Of a stretch of 64,000 nucleotides of DNA, positions 8,776-18,486 are shown piece after piece. The notes under the pieces were generated by a model. That model was given only the letters and a program-made list of their open reading frames with translations. It did no database searches and was not told the origin of the DNA. Source of the stretch: CBDCYS01 sp965226245 (lineage in GTDB: Bacteria > Acidobacteriota > Terriglobia > Bryobacterales > UBA6623); assembly GCA_965226245.1 (NCBI GenBank), contig CBDDCL010000015.1, positions 3,100,001 to 3,164,000 of the forward strand, in the 5' to 3' direction. A program made the translations under genes and the position numbers. Position 1 is the stretch's first letter; each line of letters begins with the position of its first letter.

Positions 8776-9578
8776 GGTAGAGTCGAGGACGGGCGCGGGT
8801 GCTCTGGACGCCCTCGGGCGTGCTGGTCCCGTTTCCCGTCCCCGCTCATCGAACCGGACTTGCGGATTTCCCGCATCCGGCTCTCCGACCGGCTTCATCC
8901 CTCAAGCTATCGCAGGCGGCGGCCCAAAGTGCATCCGGCGCAGACGTATCACGCCTAGCTTGCCGAACACCACCTGGTCGCTGAACTGCCGGGTGCCGCG
9001 CGACGACACCTTCCTCCGCTTGCTTCGCTTTGAGATAGAGCTTCTTCTGCAGGTAGAGATCTTTTACGGCGTGTCAGACTCATGTCAATCGCCTGCCCTC
9101 CTCTGCCTCCGAAGCGTGCCAGAAGGCAGGGCCCTTCGCTCCCCCGGAGTTACCCGGCTTCCGCGCTACTATGGCCCTGTCCGACTCCCCGCCGAGCCCG
9201 CCCTCCTTGCGAGGACGGCGGAGTTGCGAACTCCACCCGGCGGGACCTCCCTTCCTGCACTGCGGTCTCCCTTGGCTGACATGCCGTGCCCACTACCCCG
9301 GCGGACCGAACCGGTGCGAATGTCGGTTGCTTCCCGGCTCGTGCTGCCTTCCCCGTATCTCAGGCGGGTCGGCGTCCACGATTTCACTTTCGAGGCCTGC
9401 TCAGGCTTACTGCGCGTTACGGCCTGCCAGCTTGCTCGCCCGGCTTTCTCCGGACTTTGTCACGAGGCTTCCGCCCGGCCGATTACCCGACCAAGCCGCT
9501 CGTCAGCTTCCATGCTTACCGACAACTACATAGGTGGGCTCCTTCCTCCCACAGGGTGTCCGCGCCGAAAAGGCGCAC
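8776..9578 (-). mobile_element. Degraded, internally deleted group II intron (class C-like)
   Basis: Read on the minus strand, the element starts GTGCGCC at 9578, the usual start of bacterial group II introns. About 490 nt of structured RNA (domains I-III) lead to ATG at 9083, where a maturase frame begins (MSLT, then after a frameshift LYLQKKLYLKAKQAEEG, like the N-terminus of intron-encoded reverse transcriptases). The central RT part is missing; a C-terminal piece (VVFGKLGVIRLRRM, stop at 8902) follows. Domain V is at 8851-8883, and a domain VI stem (GGGGACGGG pairing with CCCGTCCTC) ends near 8780. The maturase is dead, so the intron cannot move by itself. Confidence 0.7.
8851..8883 (-). 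ncRNA. Group II intron domain V
   Basis: A 33-nt hairpin starting GAGCCGGATGCGGG, with a GAAA-type loop (GGGAAATCC), and ending CAAGTCCGGTTC. It contains the catalytic AGC triad near its 5' end and matches the domain V consensus of bacterial group II introns. It is the most conserved surviving part of the intron remnant. Confidence 0.75.
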
Positions 9579-9580
9579 TG

Positions 9581-9614
9581 AGAAAAGCGGGCTAACATTC
9601 CGGGTGCGGCCCGC
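9581..9614 (-). terminator. Rho-independent terminator of the fliK-to-fliN operon
   Basis: On the minus strand, 25 bases after the fliN stop, GCGGGC (9614-9609) and GCCCGC (9592-9587) form a stem followed by TTTTCT. The group II intron starts two bases after this T-run. Confidence 0.55.
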
Positions 9615-9639
9615 AGCCGGATTGAGCCTGAATGCTTCG

Positions 9640-10566
9640 CTAAAAGATGGACCGGATTCGCTCCTGGCGGCTCACGATCTCCGTCACCCGAATTCCATAA
9701 TTGCCCTCCACCACGACGACATCTCCACGTGCGATCACGCAGTTGTTTACCATGACGTCCACCGGGTCGGTTACCGACCGGTCCAGTTCAACAATAGAGC
9801 CCGAGGCAAGCTGGAGAATTTCTTGCAAAGGCAGCTCGGTGCGGCCGAAGCTGACGCTGAGTTCGAGTTCTATCCCGATCAGCATCGCTAAGTTGCGCTG
9901 AGCGCCAGACCCAAGGGCGAGCAGCCGGTTGACTTCTCCATTTGATCCGGCGGCGCCGTCCGGGGCGGCTGTATCGGCGGAAACGCTGGCACTGCCGCCC
10001 GTGCCCGCCGAAGCGGCCTCGGCGACCTCGGGTTGCTGAGTCTCGGCTGGATTCAGAGCCTCCACCAACGGGTCGTTGGGAATTAGGACGAGAAGGTGCT
10101 CGTTGTCCCCGACCGCGAACGTGTACTCGACACCAAGTTCGGCGTCCGGCGGCTGTGAGAATGCCGCGGCGGCGGAAAACTCGACACGACGTCCGAGTTT
10201 TTCAGCGGCGACCGATGAAATCGAGCTTGCGACTTGGTTCAGCAGCTCGACGTGGGTTTCTTGAGCGGTTTCGTCATCGACCTCATCGTCACCGGTGATG
10301 AGCGCCCCGACCTGCCGGGCCGCCGCCTTGGCACAGCCGACAGAAATGACTGCCCCCTCGGCTATGTTGACGGCGAGGTCGAACCACAGGGCCTCTTCCC
10401 ATTGTTGCCATGAATCGGGGTTGGGCTCGCGAGCACTGAGCTGGATCTCACCCGCCGAGCCGCTGAAGTCCAGGGCTGCGACGACATCGGCGAAGCTTTT
10501 CGCCCAATTGACCACCAGCCAATGGGACAATCGCTCGGTCTTCCACGCTGTGTTGTCGGCGCCCAC
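9640..10566 (-). CDS. fliN: Long flagellar switch protein FliN (FliY-like)
   Basis: A 308-residue protein. The C-terminal 80 residues are a SpoA/FliN domain (NLAMLIGIELELSVSFGRT, then VDVMVNNCVIARGDVVVVEG and GIRVTEIVS). The N-terminal half (to about residue 180) resembles a CheC/CheX-like or degenerate FliY domain, joined by an Ala/Gly/Ser-rich linker. GTG at 10566 directly follows the fliM stop (TGAGTG), so the pair is translationally coupled. With FliM and FliG it forms the C-ring. A second, short FliN is encoded at 20367-20738. Confidence 0.9.
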   Translation of the reverse strand: MGADNTAWKTERLSHWLVVNWAKSFADVVAALDFSGSAGEIQLSAREPNPDSWQQWEEALWFDLAVNIAEGAVISVGCAKAAARQVGALITGDDEVDDETAQETHVELLNQVASSISSVAAEKLGRRVEFSAAAAFSQPPDAELGVEYTFAVGDNEHLLVLIPNDPLVEALNPAETQQPEVAEAASAGTGGSASVSADTAAPDGAAGSNGEVNRLLALGSGAQRNLAMLIGIELELSVSFGRTELPLQEILQLASGSIVELDRSVTDPVDVMVNNCVIARGDVVVVEGNYGIRVTEIVSRQERIRSIF

Positions 10567-11538
10567 TCAGTTCTCTGTTCGCAAGGCCGGGAAGCTATCG
10601 GAGACGAGGATTCCACGCTTCGTTCCCGTGGCGACAATCTCTCCGCGAAACTTGCTCTTCCCGTTGACTCGCAGCTCGGCCAGCCGGGTCACGGGTATGG
10701 CGAGCGAAATGACGTCCTCCTGCTCCAAGTTGAGCAAGTCCTCCACTCGAATTCGGGCTCCCGAGACCAATGCCTCGAGTCCAAGCGGGACACGGTTCAG
10801 CAAGAGCCGCATTTGGTTCTGCTCGGCTGACGATCCCGAGCGGCGCTGAATCGACCACTGCTGCTCGAACTTCTGACCCATCATCTTGACCATGATCGAG
10901 GGAATGCCAAGGTTCATCATGCCGCGGCTATCCCCCATCGTGATCTCAAAGCCGATCGCTACCACCGCCTCGTTTGGAGAAAGGATCTGCATCAACTGCG
11001 GTTGAGTTTCCGTACCTTCGATCGAAAAGTCGATGTCGGTGACGGGCGCCCAAGCTTCCTTCAGATCATGCAGCACGATTTTCACCACGCCTTCGATAAT
11101 GCTGCTCTCAATTTCGGTCAGCTCTCGTGTCTCGGTAGTTGCCGACTCCCCGCTGCCACCCAGCAGTACGTTGAGCATCGGAAAGACGAGCGAAGGATTT
11201 AATTCGAGAACAGCGTTGCCGTCCAGCGGCCTCATGCCGACATTGGCGATGGATGTCGGAGTCGGCAGGTATTGCTGGAACTCCGCGAATGAAATTTGCT
11301 CAACCGAGACAAGGCTGACAGTGATGTAGGCGCGAAGGTAAGCGCCGAGAGAAGAGGCCAGATTTCGGGCCAGGAAGTCATGCATCAAGTGAATCGACCG
11401 CAATTGTTCTTTCGGAATTCGGTCGGGCCGGCGGAAATCGTAGGTGACGGCCGTTTTGGCTGGCTTGCCGGAGCCGGTCCCGTCGCCAAACTCACTAAAG
11501 AGCCGGTCAATTTCGTGTTGGGAAAGTTTCGGGTCCAT
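10567..11538 (-). CDS. fliM: Flagellar motor switch protein FliM
   Basis: A 323-residue protein of normal length. The N-terminal LSQHEIDRLF (residues 5-14) is the CheY-P binding peptide. The middle CheC-like domain (LASSLGAYLRAYITVSL onward) is followed by a C-terminal SpoA domain (LVSGARIRVEDLLNLEQEDVIS, ending TGTKRGILVSDSF). It is located 36 bp downstream of fliA and coupled to fliN. It sits in the C-ring and controls rotation direction. Confidence 0.96.
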   Translation of the reverse strand: MDPKLSQHEIDRLFSEFGDGTGSGKPAKTAVTYDFRRPDRIPKEQLRSIHLMHDFLARNLASSLGAYLRAYITVSLVSVEQISFAEFQQYLPTPTSIANVGMRPLDGNAVLELNPSLVFPMLNVLLGGSGESATTETRELTEIESSIIEGVVKIVLHDLKEAWAPVTDIDFSIEGTETQPQLMQILSPNEAVVAIGFEITMGDSRGMMNLGIPSIMVKMMGQKFEQQWSIQRRSGSSAEQNQMRLLLNRVPLGLEALVSGARIRVEDLLNLEQEDVISLAIPVTRLAELRVNGKSKFRGEIVATGTKRGILVSDSFPALRTEN

Positions 11539-11574
11539 AATCGGCGTTGGAAGCTGGTGTCCCAGCCCTGGAGA

Positions 11575-12336
11575 CTATTTCGGCCATTTGGCCCGCAGCG
11601 CCGAACGCATCCGCAGGATAGCTTGAGACTTGAGTTGTGAAACGCGAGTCTCGTGAAGACTTACGATGCGGGCGATCTGACGCAAAGTCATTTCCTTGTG
11701 ATAGTAGAGCGTGATGATCGTTCGCTCGATTTCCGGCAAGCGTTCAATCGTCAGCGCTACGAGCCTTTCCAATTCCGAACGCTCGAACAGTTGCGACGGC
11801 CACTCGTCGTCCTTGTCATAGATGAACCGCAGCAAGTCCGTTCCCTCGCCGTCCGAGGACCCTCCTTGTTCCAGTGGAGCCAGGTTGATCCCTCGCACCT
11901 CGACCAGCCATTGATGGTATTGCTCGATGGGCACACCGAGCTGCTGAGCCACTTCCTCCTCGACCGCGCTTCGTTTGAGCGTCTTCTCGGCCGCCGAGAT
12001 GGCGGCATCGATGAGCTTCGCTTTGCGGCGCTTATTTCGCGGGGCCCAGTCGAGACTGCGCAGGCTGTCGAGGATGGCGCCTCGAATCTTGTGTTCGGCA
12101 TATGTTTTGAGCTTCACGTTGAGCGAGGCGTCAAATTTGTCCACCGCTTCAATCAAACCCAATACTCCGGCGCTCACCAAGTCGTCCAGAATGACACTTT
12201 CGGGGAGTTTGTCATGAATGCGAGAAGCAATCAGCTTGACTTGCTGCAGGTGATCGAGGATGAGCTTCTCCCGCTCGAGATCGCGTTCCAGCAGCTCAGG
12301 TGATTGCGATGCTGTGGGATACATAAGATTTGACAA
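11575..12336 (-). CDS. fliA: RNA polymerase sigma factor for flagellar genes (sigma-28)
   Basis: A 253-residue sigma factor with region 2 (DDLVSAGVLGLIEAVDKFD, then KTYAEHKIRGAILDSLRSLDW, diagnostic for the FliA/WhiG group), region 3, and a region 4 HTH near the end (MTLRQIARIVSLHETRVSQL). Its start lies 8 bp past the flhF stop. It would transcribe late genes such as flgM-flgL and flaG-fliD, upstream of which GCCGATAA boxes are seen. Its antagonist FlgM is encoded at 30727. Confidence 0.96.
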   Translation of the reverse strand: MSNLMYPTASQSPELLERDLEREKLILDHLQQVKLIASRIHDKLPESVILDDLVSAGVLGLIEAVDKFDASLNVKLKTYAEHKIRGAILDSLRSLDWAPRNKRRKAKLIDAAISAAEKTLKRSAVEEEVAQQLGVPIEQYHQWLVEVRGINLAPLEQGGSSDGEGTDLLRFIYDKDDEWPSQLFERSELERLVALTIERLPEIERTIITLYYHKEMTLRQIARIVSLHETRVSQLKSQAILRMRSALRAKWPK

Positions 12337-12344
12337 AGTAGCGA

Positions 12345-14102
12345 CTAGGGTTTAAGCATCAGTTCTGCTAAATAGGCAGGACTTGCCGGCCGAATGTCCT
12401 CGGGAACAGCCGGCCCCGTACTGATGAAGGAAACCGGAAGCTGCGCGTAAACCGATTCATTGAGGATGCTGCCTGGCGCGGAGCATTCGTCGAGTTTGGT
12501 GAACAGCAGCTTTGCCGGGCCAAACGCGCGGTAGCTATCGAGGGCTCGCTGCTGGTCCATTTGGCTCGCGGTCAGGCTCAGCACCAGGTGCGGGTCGATG
12601 CCGGGCCACGAAGTGAGGGCCTGGGCCGCCTCAGCAGCTCTCTCCCGCTCTGACGGCGCGTAACTGGGGGTATCGATGAGCACGAGTTCGGGGCGCATGA
12701 GTTCAGAGCGATGTGGACCCTCCGCCCCGTGCAATCGGTCCAAGGCGGCGCCCAGTTCGGAAACGTCCTCCACAGTAGTAATCGGGATTTCCGCCACTCG
12801 GGCGTAGGCTTGCAACTGTTGAGCGGCCCCGAGGCGGTGCTGGTCCAAGCTGATCAGGTGAACTCGTATGCCCCGTTGCCATCCATGGTGAAGGGCCAGC
12901 TTGACGGCGGCGGAGGTTTTTCCCGTCCCACTCGGACCCACGAAAGCACAGATTTTCGCGGGCGCGTCTTGATCGCCCAGCTCAGCCGATGTACTGCAGA
13001 GTGATTCCAAACCGGTCCGCAAGCGGGATTCCCGATCGTCTTCCTGGCGATTGTCTTCCTGATCGATACCCGCCGCCAGGAGCAGGGGTGAAATCAGTCG
13101 GAGGATCAACAAAGGGTCCAGGCCGTTTTGGGAAAGCCGGGCGGACTGGCTTGCAAGGAAAGAATCGCGCAGTACCGGGCCGCCGGCCAGCGATAAAGAC
13201 GGTCCCGGAAGCGGCCGCTTTTCCAGAAGGCGCCGAATCTCGAGAAGTTCTTCGTGAAGACGAGTCAGCGAAGGGCTCCGCAATCTGGCCGCCGCGAGAG
13301 TTGGCGCGGTTGAGCCAGCGTCACTGCTGGCCGGCGTGGCAGGCTGGGCAGAGCCCGAGCGGTCAGGGGTGGGCGCAAGCTTGGCAGCCGTCGCGGTTCC
13401 CGGACCCGCGGTTGGAGCGGCCGCCGGCGCGCTCAGGCCGAGAACCGAGGTTACGGCCGGGGCGTCTGTTGCGGCTGGGGTTGACTCGCTTGTTGTCGCT
13501 TCAACAGCGCTTGTTGTCTCCTCAACAAGATGACGAGCGGCAAGAGCGGCGGAATTGCGAGCAGGGACCGCCGTCGTCGCATTTCTTGCAGCCTGTCCGC
13601 GAGCGGAGTTCTCCGCTGCCGGCCTGCCGGAGGCGGCGGGGTCGCGAGTCTGGTTGTTCCGTCCCGTTGAGCTGCCGCCCTGGACCGGCGCGCGCTTGAG
13701 GTTCGTTTCCAGATCTTCCGGGATGTATCTTTTCCAGTGCGGACGTTCGATTCTCTTGTCTGTCCCAGGAGAAGAGGACAACCTTGTTTGCGTGGTGCCC
13801 ACCGCCGCGGCAGCCGATTGTGCCGGGGCGCTACGGACGGTGCGCCGCGCTGCCGTCTGCCGCGCTGGGATGGGTGCGGCGCTGGATGGCGCATCCCCGG
13901 CAGCTTGGGACTCCGTCTCGGCGCTTACGGCGGGGGTTTCCATGACGGCGAACGTGACCTCGTAACCATCGCTGCCTTGTCCGCCGCCTTGTCCGCGTGG
14001 TTTCTCCCTTGAGCCCAAAAAGATCGCGTCATCGCCAAGTTCAACCCCAGCGAGCCGCACGGCGGCTTCGACGCTTTCGGAGTGATAGGTCTTCAGCTTC
14101 AT
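12345..14102 (-). CDS. flhF: Flagellar biosynthesis GTPase FlhF
   Basis: A 585-residue SRP-type GTPase. The N-terminal B-domain begins MKLKTYHSESVEAAVR. A long Ala/Pro/Thr-rich low-complexity linker (about 60-270) precedes the NG domain: P-loop GPSGTGKT (389-396), SLDQHRLGA, DTPSYAPSE (G3, about 477) and TKLDE (535-539, G4). It places and promotes assembly of the flagellar base. Its usual partner FlhG is not adjacent. The linker is longer than usual. Confidence 0.95.
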   Translation of the reverse strand: MKLKTYHSESVEAAVRLAGVELGDDAIFLGSREKPRGQGGGQGSDGYEVTFAVMETPAVSAETESQAAGDAPSSAAPIPARQTAARRTVRSAPAQSAAAAVGTTQTRLSSSPGTDKRIERPHWKRYIPEDLETNLKRAPVQGGSSTGRNNQTRDPAASGRPAAENSARGQAARNATTAVPARNSAALAARHLVEETTSAVEATTSESTPAATDAPAVTSVLGLSAPAAAPTAGPGTATAAKLAPTPDRSGSAQPATPASSDAGSTAPTLAAARLRSPSLTRLHEELLEIRRLLEKRPLPGPSLSLAGGPVLRDSFLASQSARLSQNGLDPLLILRLISPLLLAAGIDQEDNRQEDDRESRLRTGLESLCSTSAELGDQDAPAKICAFVGPSGTGKTSAAVKLALHHGWQRGIRVHLISLDQHRLGAAQQLQAYARVAEIPITTVEDVSELGAALDRLHGAEGPHRSELMRPELVLIDTPSYAPSERERAAEAAQALTSWPGIDPHLVLSLTASQMDQQRALDSYRAFGPAKLLFTKLDECSAPGSILNESVYAQLPVSFISTGPAVPEDIRPASPAYLAELMLKP

Positions 14103-14220
14103 TCGAGAGGCTCCCTTCGAGCACTCGGTTCATGAGTCGATTTCGGAGATGCCGCCACGCGAGGCGGCGCCACCACCTCAACGGCCGGGCAATGGCCGCC
14201 TCCCACGCCGGGCCGAGGGC

Positions 14221-16266
14221 TCATTGCACCGTCCCCAGCGAAGTTACTTTGGTGGTTGACGGAACCTCTGCATGGGAGAGAACCGCTAGTTGCGGCAGAG
14301 GCGACTCCACGATTTGACGTACAGCGAAACGGACGGCCGCTGAGCACAATAATACGGTTGGCCCTTGCGGGGTCCCCACTGTTTTGGTTGTGTTCTCGAT
14401 GATCTCGGTAATCGCGTTTGGCGCCAGCGCGATTCGGGAACTGATTTCGTTGTGCTCGATCGCGCCCTGGATGGTCTGCTCGATACGCGGGTCTAGGAAA
14501 TACGCCTCCAGCTCTCCCTTTTCGTTCAAATAGGGCTTGACGACGGTCCGTGTCAGCATCTGGCGCACAAACTCGGTCAACAAGGTTGGGTTTTTCGTAG
14601 CGGGAGCCCCCTCGGCCAGTGCCTCCAAGATTGATACCGCGTCGCGGGTCGATACCCTTTCGCGCAGAAGGTTTTGGAGCACTCTCTGAACGACGGAGAG
14701 CGGAAGCAGCTTCGGCACCAGGTCTTCCACCAACTGGGACTGCTCGTCTTTCACGCGGTCCAGGAAGCGGCTGGTATCTTGGCGGGTGAGCAATTCGTTG
14801 GCGTGACGGCGGATTAACTCCGTGAGATGGGTAGCAACTACGTTGGCCGGGTCGACGACGGTGTAACCCATCACGCGGGCTTTGTCGACTTGGTCGGGAG
14901 CGATCCAGATAGCAGGCAGCCCAAACGCCGGCTCACGGGCCGGCGTGCCGTCGAGCTTGCCTTGCGCCTGTCCCGGGTTGATCGCCAGCTCGGAGTTCGG
15001 CTGCAACTCGAACCGGGCGATTTCGGCGCCCTTGAGCAGCACGACGTACTCGCGAGCCTTGAGGGAGAGGTTATCGGTGACGCGAACCGGTGGCAGAACG
15101 AAGCCCAGCTCGGTCGCCAACTGCCGCCTCACGCCGGCAATGCGCTTCAGCAGCGTCCCTCCCTGGGCTGCGTCGACGAGCTTGACCAGGCCCAGGCCGA
15201 CTTCTATCGCGATCGGTTCCACGCGAAGGAGCCTGTCGATATTCTCCGTCTCGCCCGGCAGCGCCGGCGTCTCCGGCTGCGCTTCCGGCAAAGCAGGCCG
15301 GCGCCGCACGTTCCAACCCAGCCCGCCCACGCCCAGCCCCAGCAGCAGAAACGGAACGGCAGGCAGCCCCGGGACAGCCGCCATGGCTACCAGGACACCG
15401 GCGGCAATCAACAACGGCTCTGGTTTCAAGAACATCTGTTTGGCGAAGTCGGCTCCCAAACGCGCTTCCGCGGCGGCGCGCGTCGTGATGAGGCCGCCGG
15501 AAACCGATATCAGCAGCGCCGGAACGACCGTCACCAGGCCGTCTCCGACCGTGAGAACCGTATACGTTTGCAGCGCCTCGCCGAGGCTCAAGCCATGCTG
15601 CAGAGAGCCGATCAGAAAACCAGCCAAGATGTTCACGCCCGTGATAATGATGCTGGCGATCGCGTCCCGTTGCGTGAAGCGAACCGCTCCATCCATGGCC
15701 CCATAAAACTCGGCTTCCCTGGCCGTGTCCTGGCGCCGCTGGCGGGCCTCGGTCTCGTCGATCAATCCGGCATTGAGATCCGAATCAATGCTCATCTGCT
15801 TGCCTGGCAGAGCATCGAGAGTGAAGCGCGCCGTGACTTCTGAAATACGAACCGCGCCGTGGTTGATCACAATGTACTGAATCGCGATCAGGAGGATGAA
15901 GATGACCACCCCAACGACGTAATTCCCGCCCACGACGAAGTTGCCAAACGCCTCGATGACGTCCCCGGCGGCATCGGTTCCGGCGTGGCCACCGAGCAGG
16001 ATCAGCCGCGTGCTCGAGATATTGAGCGACAGCCGCAGCAGTGTCAGCAACAGCAGCAGCGAAGGGTAGACGCTAAACTCCACCGGACGAGTGATATACA
16101 TCGTCGCCACCAGAGTGATCACCGAGAGTGTGATGTTCAAGGAAATCAGCAGATCCAGGAGGTAGGGCGGGATCGGCAGCACCATCATCAGCACGATCAC
16201 CATGATGGCGATCGGCACCGCGGCGTTCACGCGTTCAGCGGTGGGAGCTGTGATTTCGGCTTGCAT
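14221..16266 (-). CDS. flhA: Flagellar export gate protein FlhA
   Basis: A 681-residue protein. About eight hydrophobic helices fill residues 15-310. The conserved cytoplasmic FHIPEP loop (RFTLDALPGKQMSIDSDL, about 147-164) lies between helices 4 and 5. The C-terminal cytoplasmic domain starts near residue 340. It forms the nonameric export gate ring with FlhB, FliP, FliQ and FliR. A 103-bp gap separates it from flhB and a 118-bp gap from flhF; no promoter is evident in them. Confidence 0.97.
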   Translation of the reverse strand: MQAEITAPTAERVNAAVPIAIMVIVLMMVLPIPPYLLDLLISLNITLSVITLVATMYITRPVEFSVYPSLLLLLTLLRLSLNISSTRLILLGGHAGTDAAGDVIEAFGNFVVGGNYVVGVVIFILLIAIQYIVINHGAVRISEVTARFTLDALPGKQMSIDSDLNAGLIDETEARQRRQDTAREAEFYGAMDGAVRFTQRDAIASIIITGVNILAGFLIGSLQHGLSLGEALQTYTVLTVGDGLVTVVPALLISVSGGLITTRAAAEARLGADFAKQMFLKPEPLLIAAGVLVAMAAVPGLPAVPFLLLGLGVGGLGWNVRRRPALPEAQPETPALPGETENIDRLLRVEPIAIEVGLGLVKLVDAAQGGTLLKRIAGVRRQLATELGFVLPPVRVTDNLSLKAREYVVLLKGAEIARFELQPNSELAINPGQAQGKLDGTPAREPAFGLPAIWIAPDQVDKARVMGYTVVDPANVVATHLTELIRRHANELLTRQDTSRFLDRVKDEQSQLVEDLVPKLLPLSVVQRVLQNLLRERVSTRDAVSILEALAEGAPATKNPTLLTEFVRQMLTRTVVKPYLNEKGELEAYFLDPRIEQTIQGAIEHNEISSRIALAPNAITEIIENTTKTVGTPQGPTVLLCSAAVRFAVRQIVESPLPQLAVLSHAEVPSTTKVTSLGTVQ

Positions 16267-16369
16267 CTCGATCTAGTGGCTGTGGAACCGCCGCCGCGGC
16301 CGCTTTGGCCGGCCCTGCCCTCGGCCGGCTCCTGGTACGCGCCGCGATTCAGGCACAGTGGGACCCGGT

Positions 16370-17431
16370 TTAGGAGGCCCCTCGACTTAATCGGTAGATG
16401 TAAGCCAAAATTTCAGCCACCGCGCGGTAAAGCTCGAGCGATATCTCACTGCCCACCTCGGCGCTCTTGTAGAGGGCTTGCGCCAGCGGCGGATTCTCGA
16501 CGATGGGGACGCCGTGTTCTTCAGCAACTTTCCGTATGCGCAGCGCCAGAAAGTCGAGGCCTTTCGCCACGATGACCGGGGCCGCCATCGATTCGGGATG
16601 ATATTTCAGGGCAACTGCGTAGTGGGTCGGATTCGTGACCACCACCGAGGCCTCGGGAACCTGGCTCATCATGCGGCGGCGGGCCAGTTCGCGCTGCAGC
16701 TTCCGCAGGCGAGCCTTGACTTGCGGGTGCCCCTCTAGATCCTTCTGCTCTTGCTTGATCTCTTGCTTGGTCATCATCAGCTTCTTGTGCGTCTTGCGGC
16801 GCTGACGATAGAGGTCGAAGCTGCCGATCGCGAGCAGTACCACGGCGGCCTTGACGAGCAGATTGCCCAACACGCCGCCGACCAGCTCGGCGCCTGCCGG
16901 CAACGACATTTTGGGCAACTGCAGCAGGCTTCCCAGCTCCGCTTCGAGCAGCAGCCAGAACACCACGCCCGCCAGCGGCATGAGTACAAGCGCTTTCAGT
17001 GTTTGACTGATATTGTCGCCCGGCATTTGCGACAACTTCGGGCCTGGGTTCAAGCGGTTCCAGTCGGGCTGAAGGCGTTTCGGCGTGAAGGCGAATCCGG
17101 TCTGGACCAGCTGCATCAACAACCCGATCGCCAGCAAGACTCCCGCCAGATACCCCAGAAACGATAGCGGTTCGACAGCCAGTGAAAAGACCATGGCTTG
17201 GAGGTGTTCCACGCTCATCGAGGAGCGGAAGGCCTCCCGCAACAAGCCGCGCATGGCGAGGCGAAGTCCTTCGACGACGCTGTCGCTGTAAATCAGCAGC
17301 ATCGCGACCGCCGCCGTGAACTGCACCGCCGCCGCGAATTCCCGGCTGGAAGGGACCTGACCCTCTTCGCGGGCCTTCTGCTTGCGCCGCGGCGTCGGTT
17401 GCTCGGTGCGTTGGGATTGATCGGCCGGCAT
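16370..17431 (-). CDS. flhB: Flagellar export switch protein FlhB
   Basis: A 353-residue protein with four membrane helices and a cytoplasmic C-terminus. The autocleavage motif NPTH is at residues 267-270, followed by YAVALKYHPESMAAPVIVAKG and ENPPLAQALY. Cleavage between Asn and Pro switches export from hook to filament substrates together with FliK. It starts 4 bp past the fliR stop, so the pair is coupled. Confidence 0.97.
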   Translation of the reverse strand: MPADQSQRTEQPTPRRKQKAREEGQVPSSREFAAAVQFTAAVAMLLIYSDSVVEGLRLAMRGLLREAFRSSMSVEHLQAMVFSLAVEPLSFLGYLAGVLLAIGLLMQLVQTGFAFTPKRLQPDWNRLNPGPKLSQMPGDNISQTLKALVLMPLAGVVFWLLLEAELGSLLQLPKMSLPAGAELVGGVLGNLLVKAAVVLLAIGSFDLYRQRRKTHKKLMMTKQEIKQEQKDLEGHPQVKARLRKLQRELARRRMMSQVPEASVVVTNPTHYAVALKYHPESMAAPVIVAKGLDFLALRIRKVAEEHGVPIVENPPLAQALYKSAEVGSEISLELYRAVAEILAYIYRLSRGAS

Positions 17432-17435
17432 CGTC

Positions 17436-18224
17436 TCAGCGGCTTACGAGGATATGGATGACCTGCTGCGTCTTTTCCGCCAAGTCGTGGAACAGCCGCG
17501 GCCCCAGCAGCACAACCGGGTAGAGAAGGGCGACGGCCCCGACGATCTTGGCCGGAAACGCCAGCGTCAGCAACTGCAGACGGCTGTTGACTTGGTTGAG
17601 CAGTCCCAGCGTCAGATCGATGAGCAGCAGCACGGCCATCACCGGAAAAGCCAACCGCACAGCGGTCTCGAACACCGCCGATCCCAGCTTGATGACCAGC
17701 AACGCGTCAGCCGGGCGAGTCTTGAAGTGCCCCAGAGGCCAGGACTCGAGGCTGGTGGCGATGGCACGAATCAGATGCAGATGTAAATCAAATGCGAAGA
17801 ATAACATGCTGCCCATTAGCGCAAGTAAAACATTCAGAATTGACGCATCCACTTGGGTCGTCGGGTCGACCATGTTGACGTAGGAATATCCGGCCTGAAA
17901 TCCCAAGATCTGCGCCGCTAATCCGAAAGCTTCCAGCAGCAGCGCCACCGCCACCCCTACCGCCAGCCCGAAAACGGCCTCCGCCAGAATCCAGCTTGTG
18001 AGCTTCCAGACCGTGTCAGCTCCGCTCAATATGTTGATGCTGGAATTTCCCCAGCCCAGTGGCGCCAACAGAACGGTCAACGTCAGCGCCAGCACGATCT
18101 TGGGCTGGGCCGGGAACTGCCTCATCCCCGGAATCGGCACGAAGACGACCAGTCCCGCCGTGCGAGCGAGTAGCAAGACGACGTTCACCAGCCAGTTGAT
18201 TGGAATTTCGACTGTTGGATCCAC
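17436..18224 (-). CDS. fliR: Flagellar export gate protein FliR
   Basis: A 262-residue protein with six hydrophobic segments and the FliR hallmarks VPIPGMRQFPAQPKIVLALTL near residue 30 and GFQAGYSYVNMVDP near 110. It lies between fliQ (262-bp gap containing a repeat) and flhB (4 bp). Confidence 0.95.
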   Translation of the reverse strand: MDPTVEIPINWLVNVVLLLARTAGLVVFVPIPGMRQFPAQPKIVLALTLTVLLAPLGWGNSSINILSGADTVWKLTSWILAEAVFGLAVGVAVALLLEAFGLAAQILGFQAGYSYVNMVDPTTQVDASILNVLLALMGSMLFFAFDLHLHLIRAIATSLESWPLGHFKTRPADALLVIKLGSAVFETAVRLAFPVMAVLLLIDLTLGLLNQVNSRLQLLTLAFPAKIVGAVALLYPVVLLGPRLFHDLAEKTQQVIHILVSR

Positions 18225-18346
18225 AAGTGCGTGCTCAATCGGCCGCCCTCGGCCGCGGGGGGCTCACCTCGACAATTCGTCGGCGACGAGCAGTAGTACC
18301 TGCATCACGAAATTCGTGCCAAACGTGGCACAAGATTCGGGAGCCT

Positions 18347-18404
18347 CGGAGCCCCGACCGTGAGGGAGGGGTTAGCTGCTACGGCGCGCTCATCCGAATG
18401 CGGC
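18347..18404. repeat. Dispersed 58-bp repeat, copy 1
   Basis: It begins CGGAGCCCCGACCGTGAGGG, continues AGGGGTTAGC and ends near CTCATCCGA. It is nearly identical to 46648-46706, and its first half is similar to 45082-45110. All three lie in flagellar intergenic gaps. It occupies part of the 262-bp fliQ-fliR spacer, in which no gene is seen. Confidence 0.75.
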
Positions 18405-18486
18405 TCGGCGGTTCAACGGGCTGCGGCGCCTAGCCGCTGCGCGGCGAAGGACCGGCAAGATTGCCGGTCCCTACGCAATCGTTGTC

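Noticed and set aside
8960..9595. Open frame of 211 residues on the plus strand
   Set aside because: It is antisense to the structured 5' part of the group II intron. Similar spurious proteins are common in databases because this RNA is GC-rich and lacks stops.
14827..15843. 338-residue frame antisense to flhA
   Set aside because: A shadow of the GC-rich flhA gene, with Gln/Arg/His-rich composition and no ribosome binding site.
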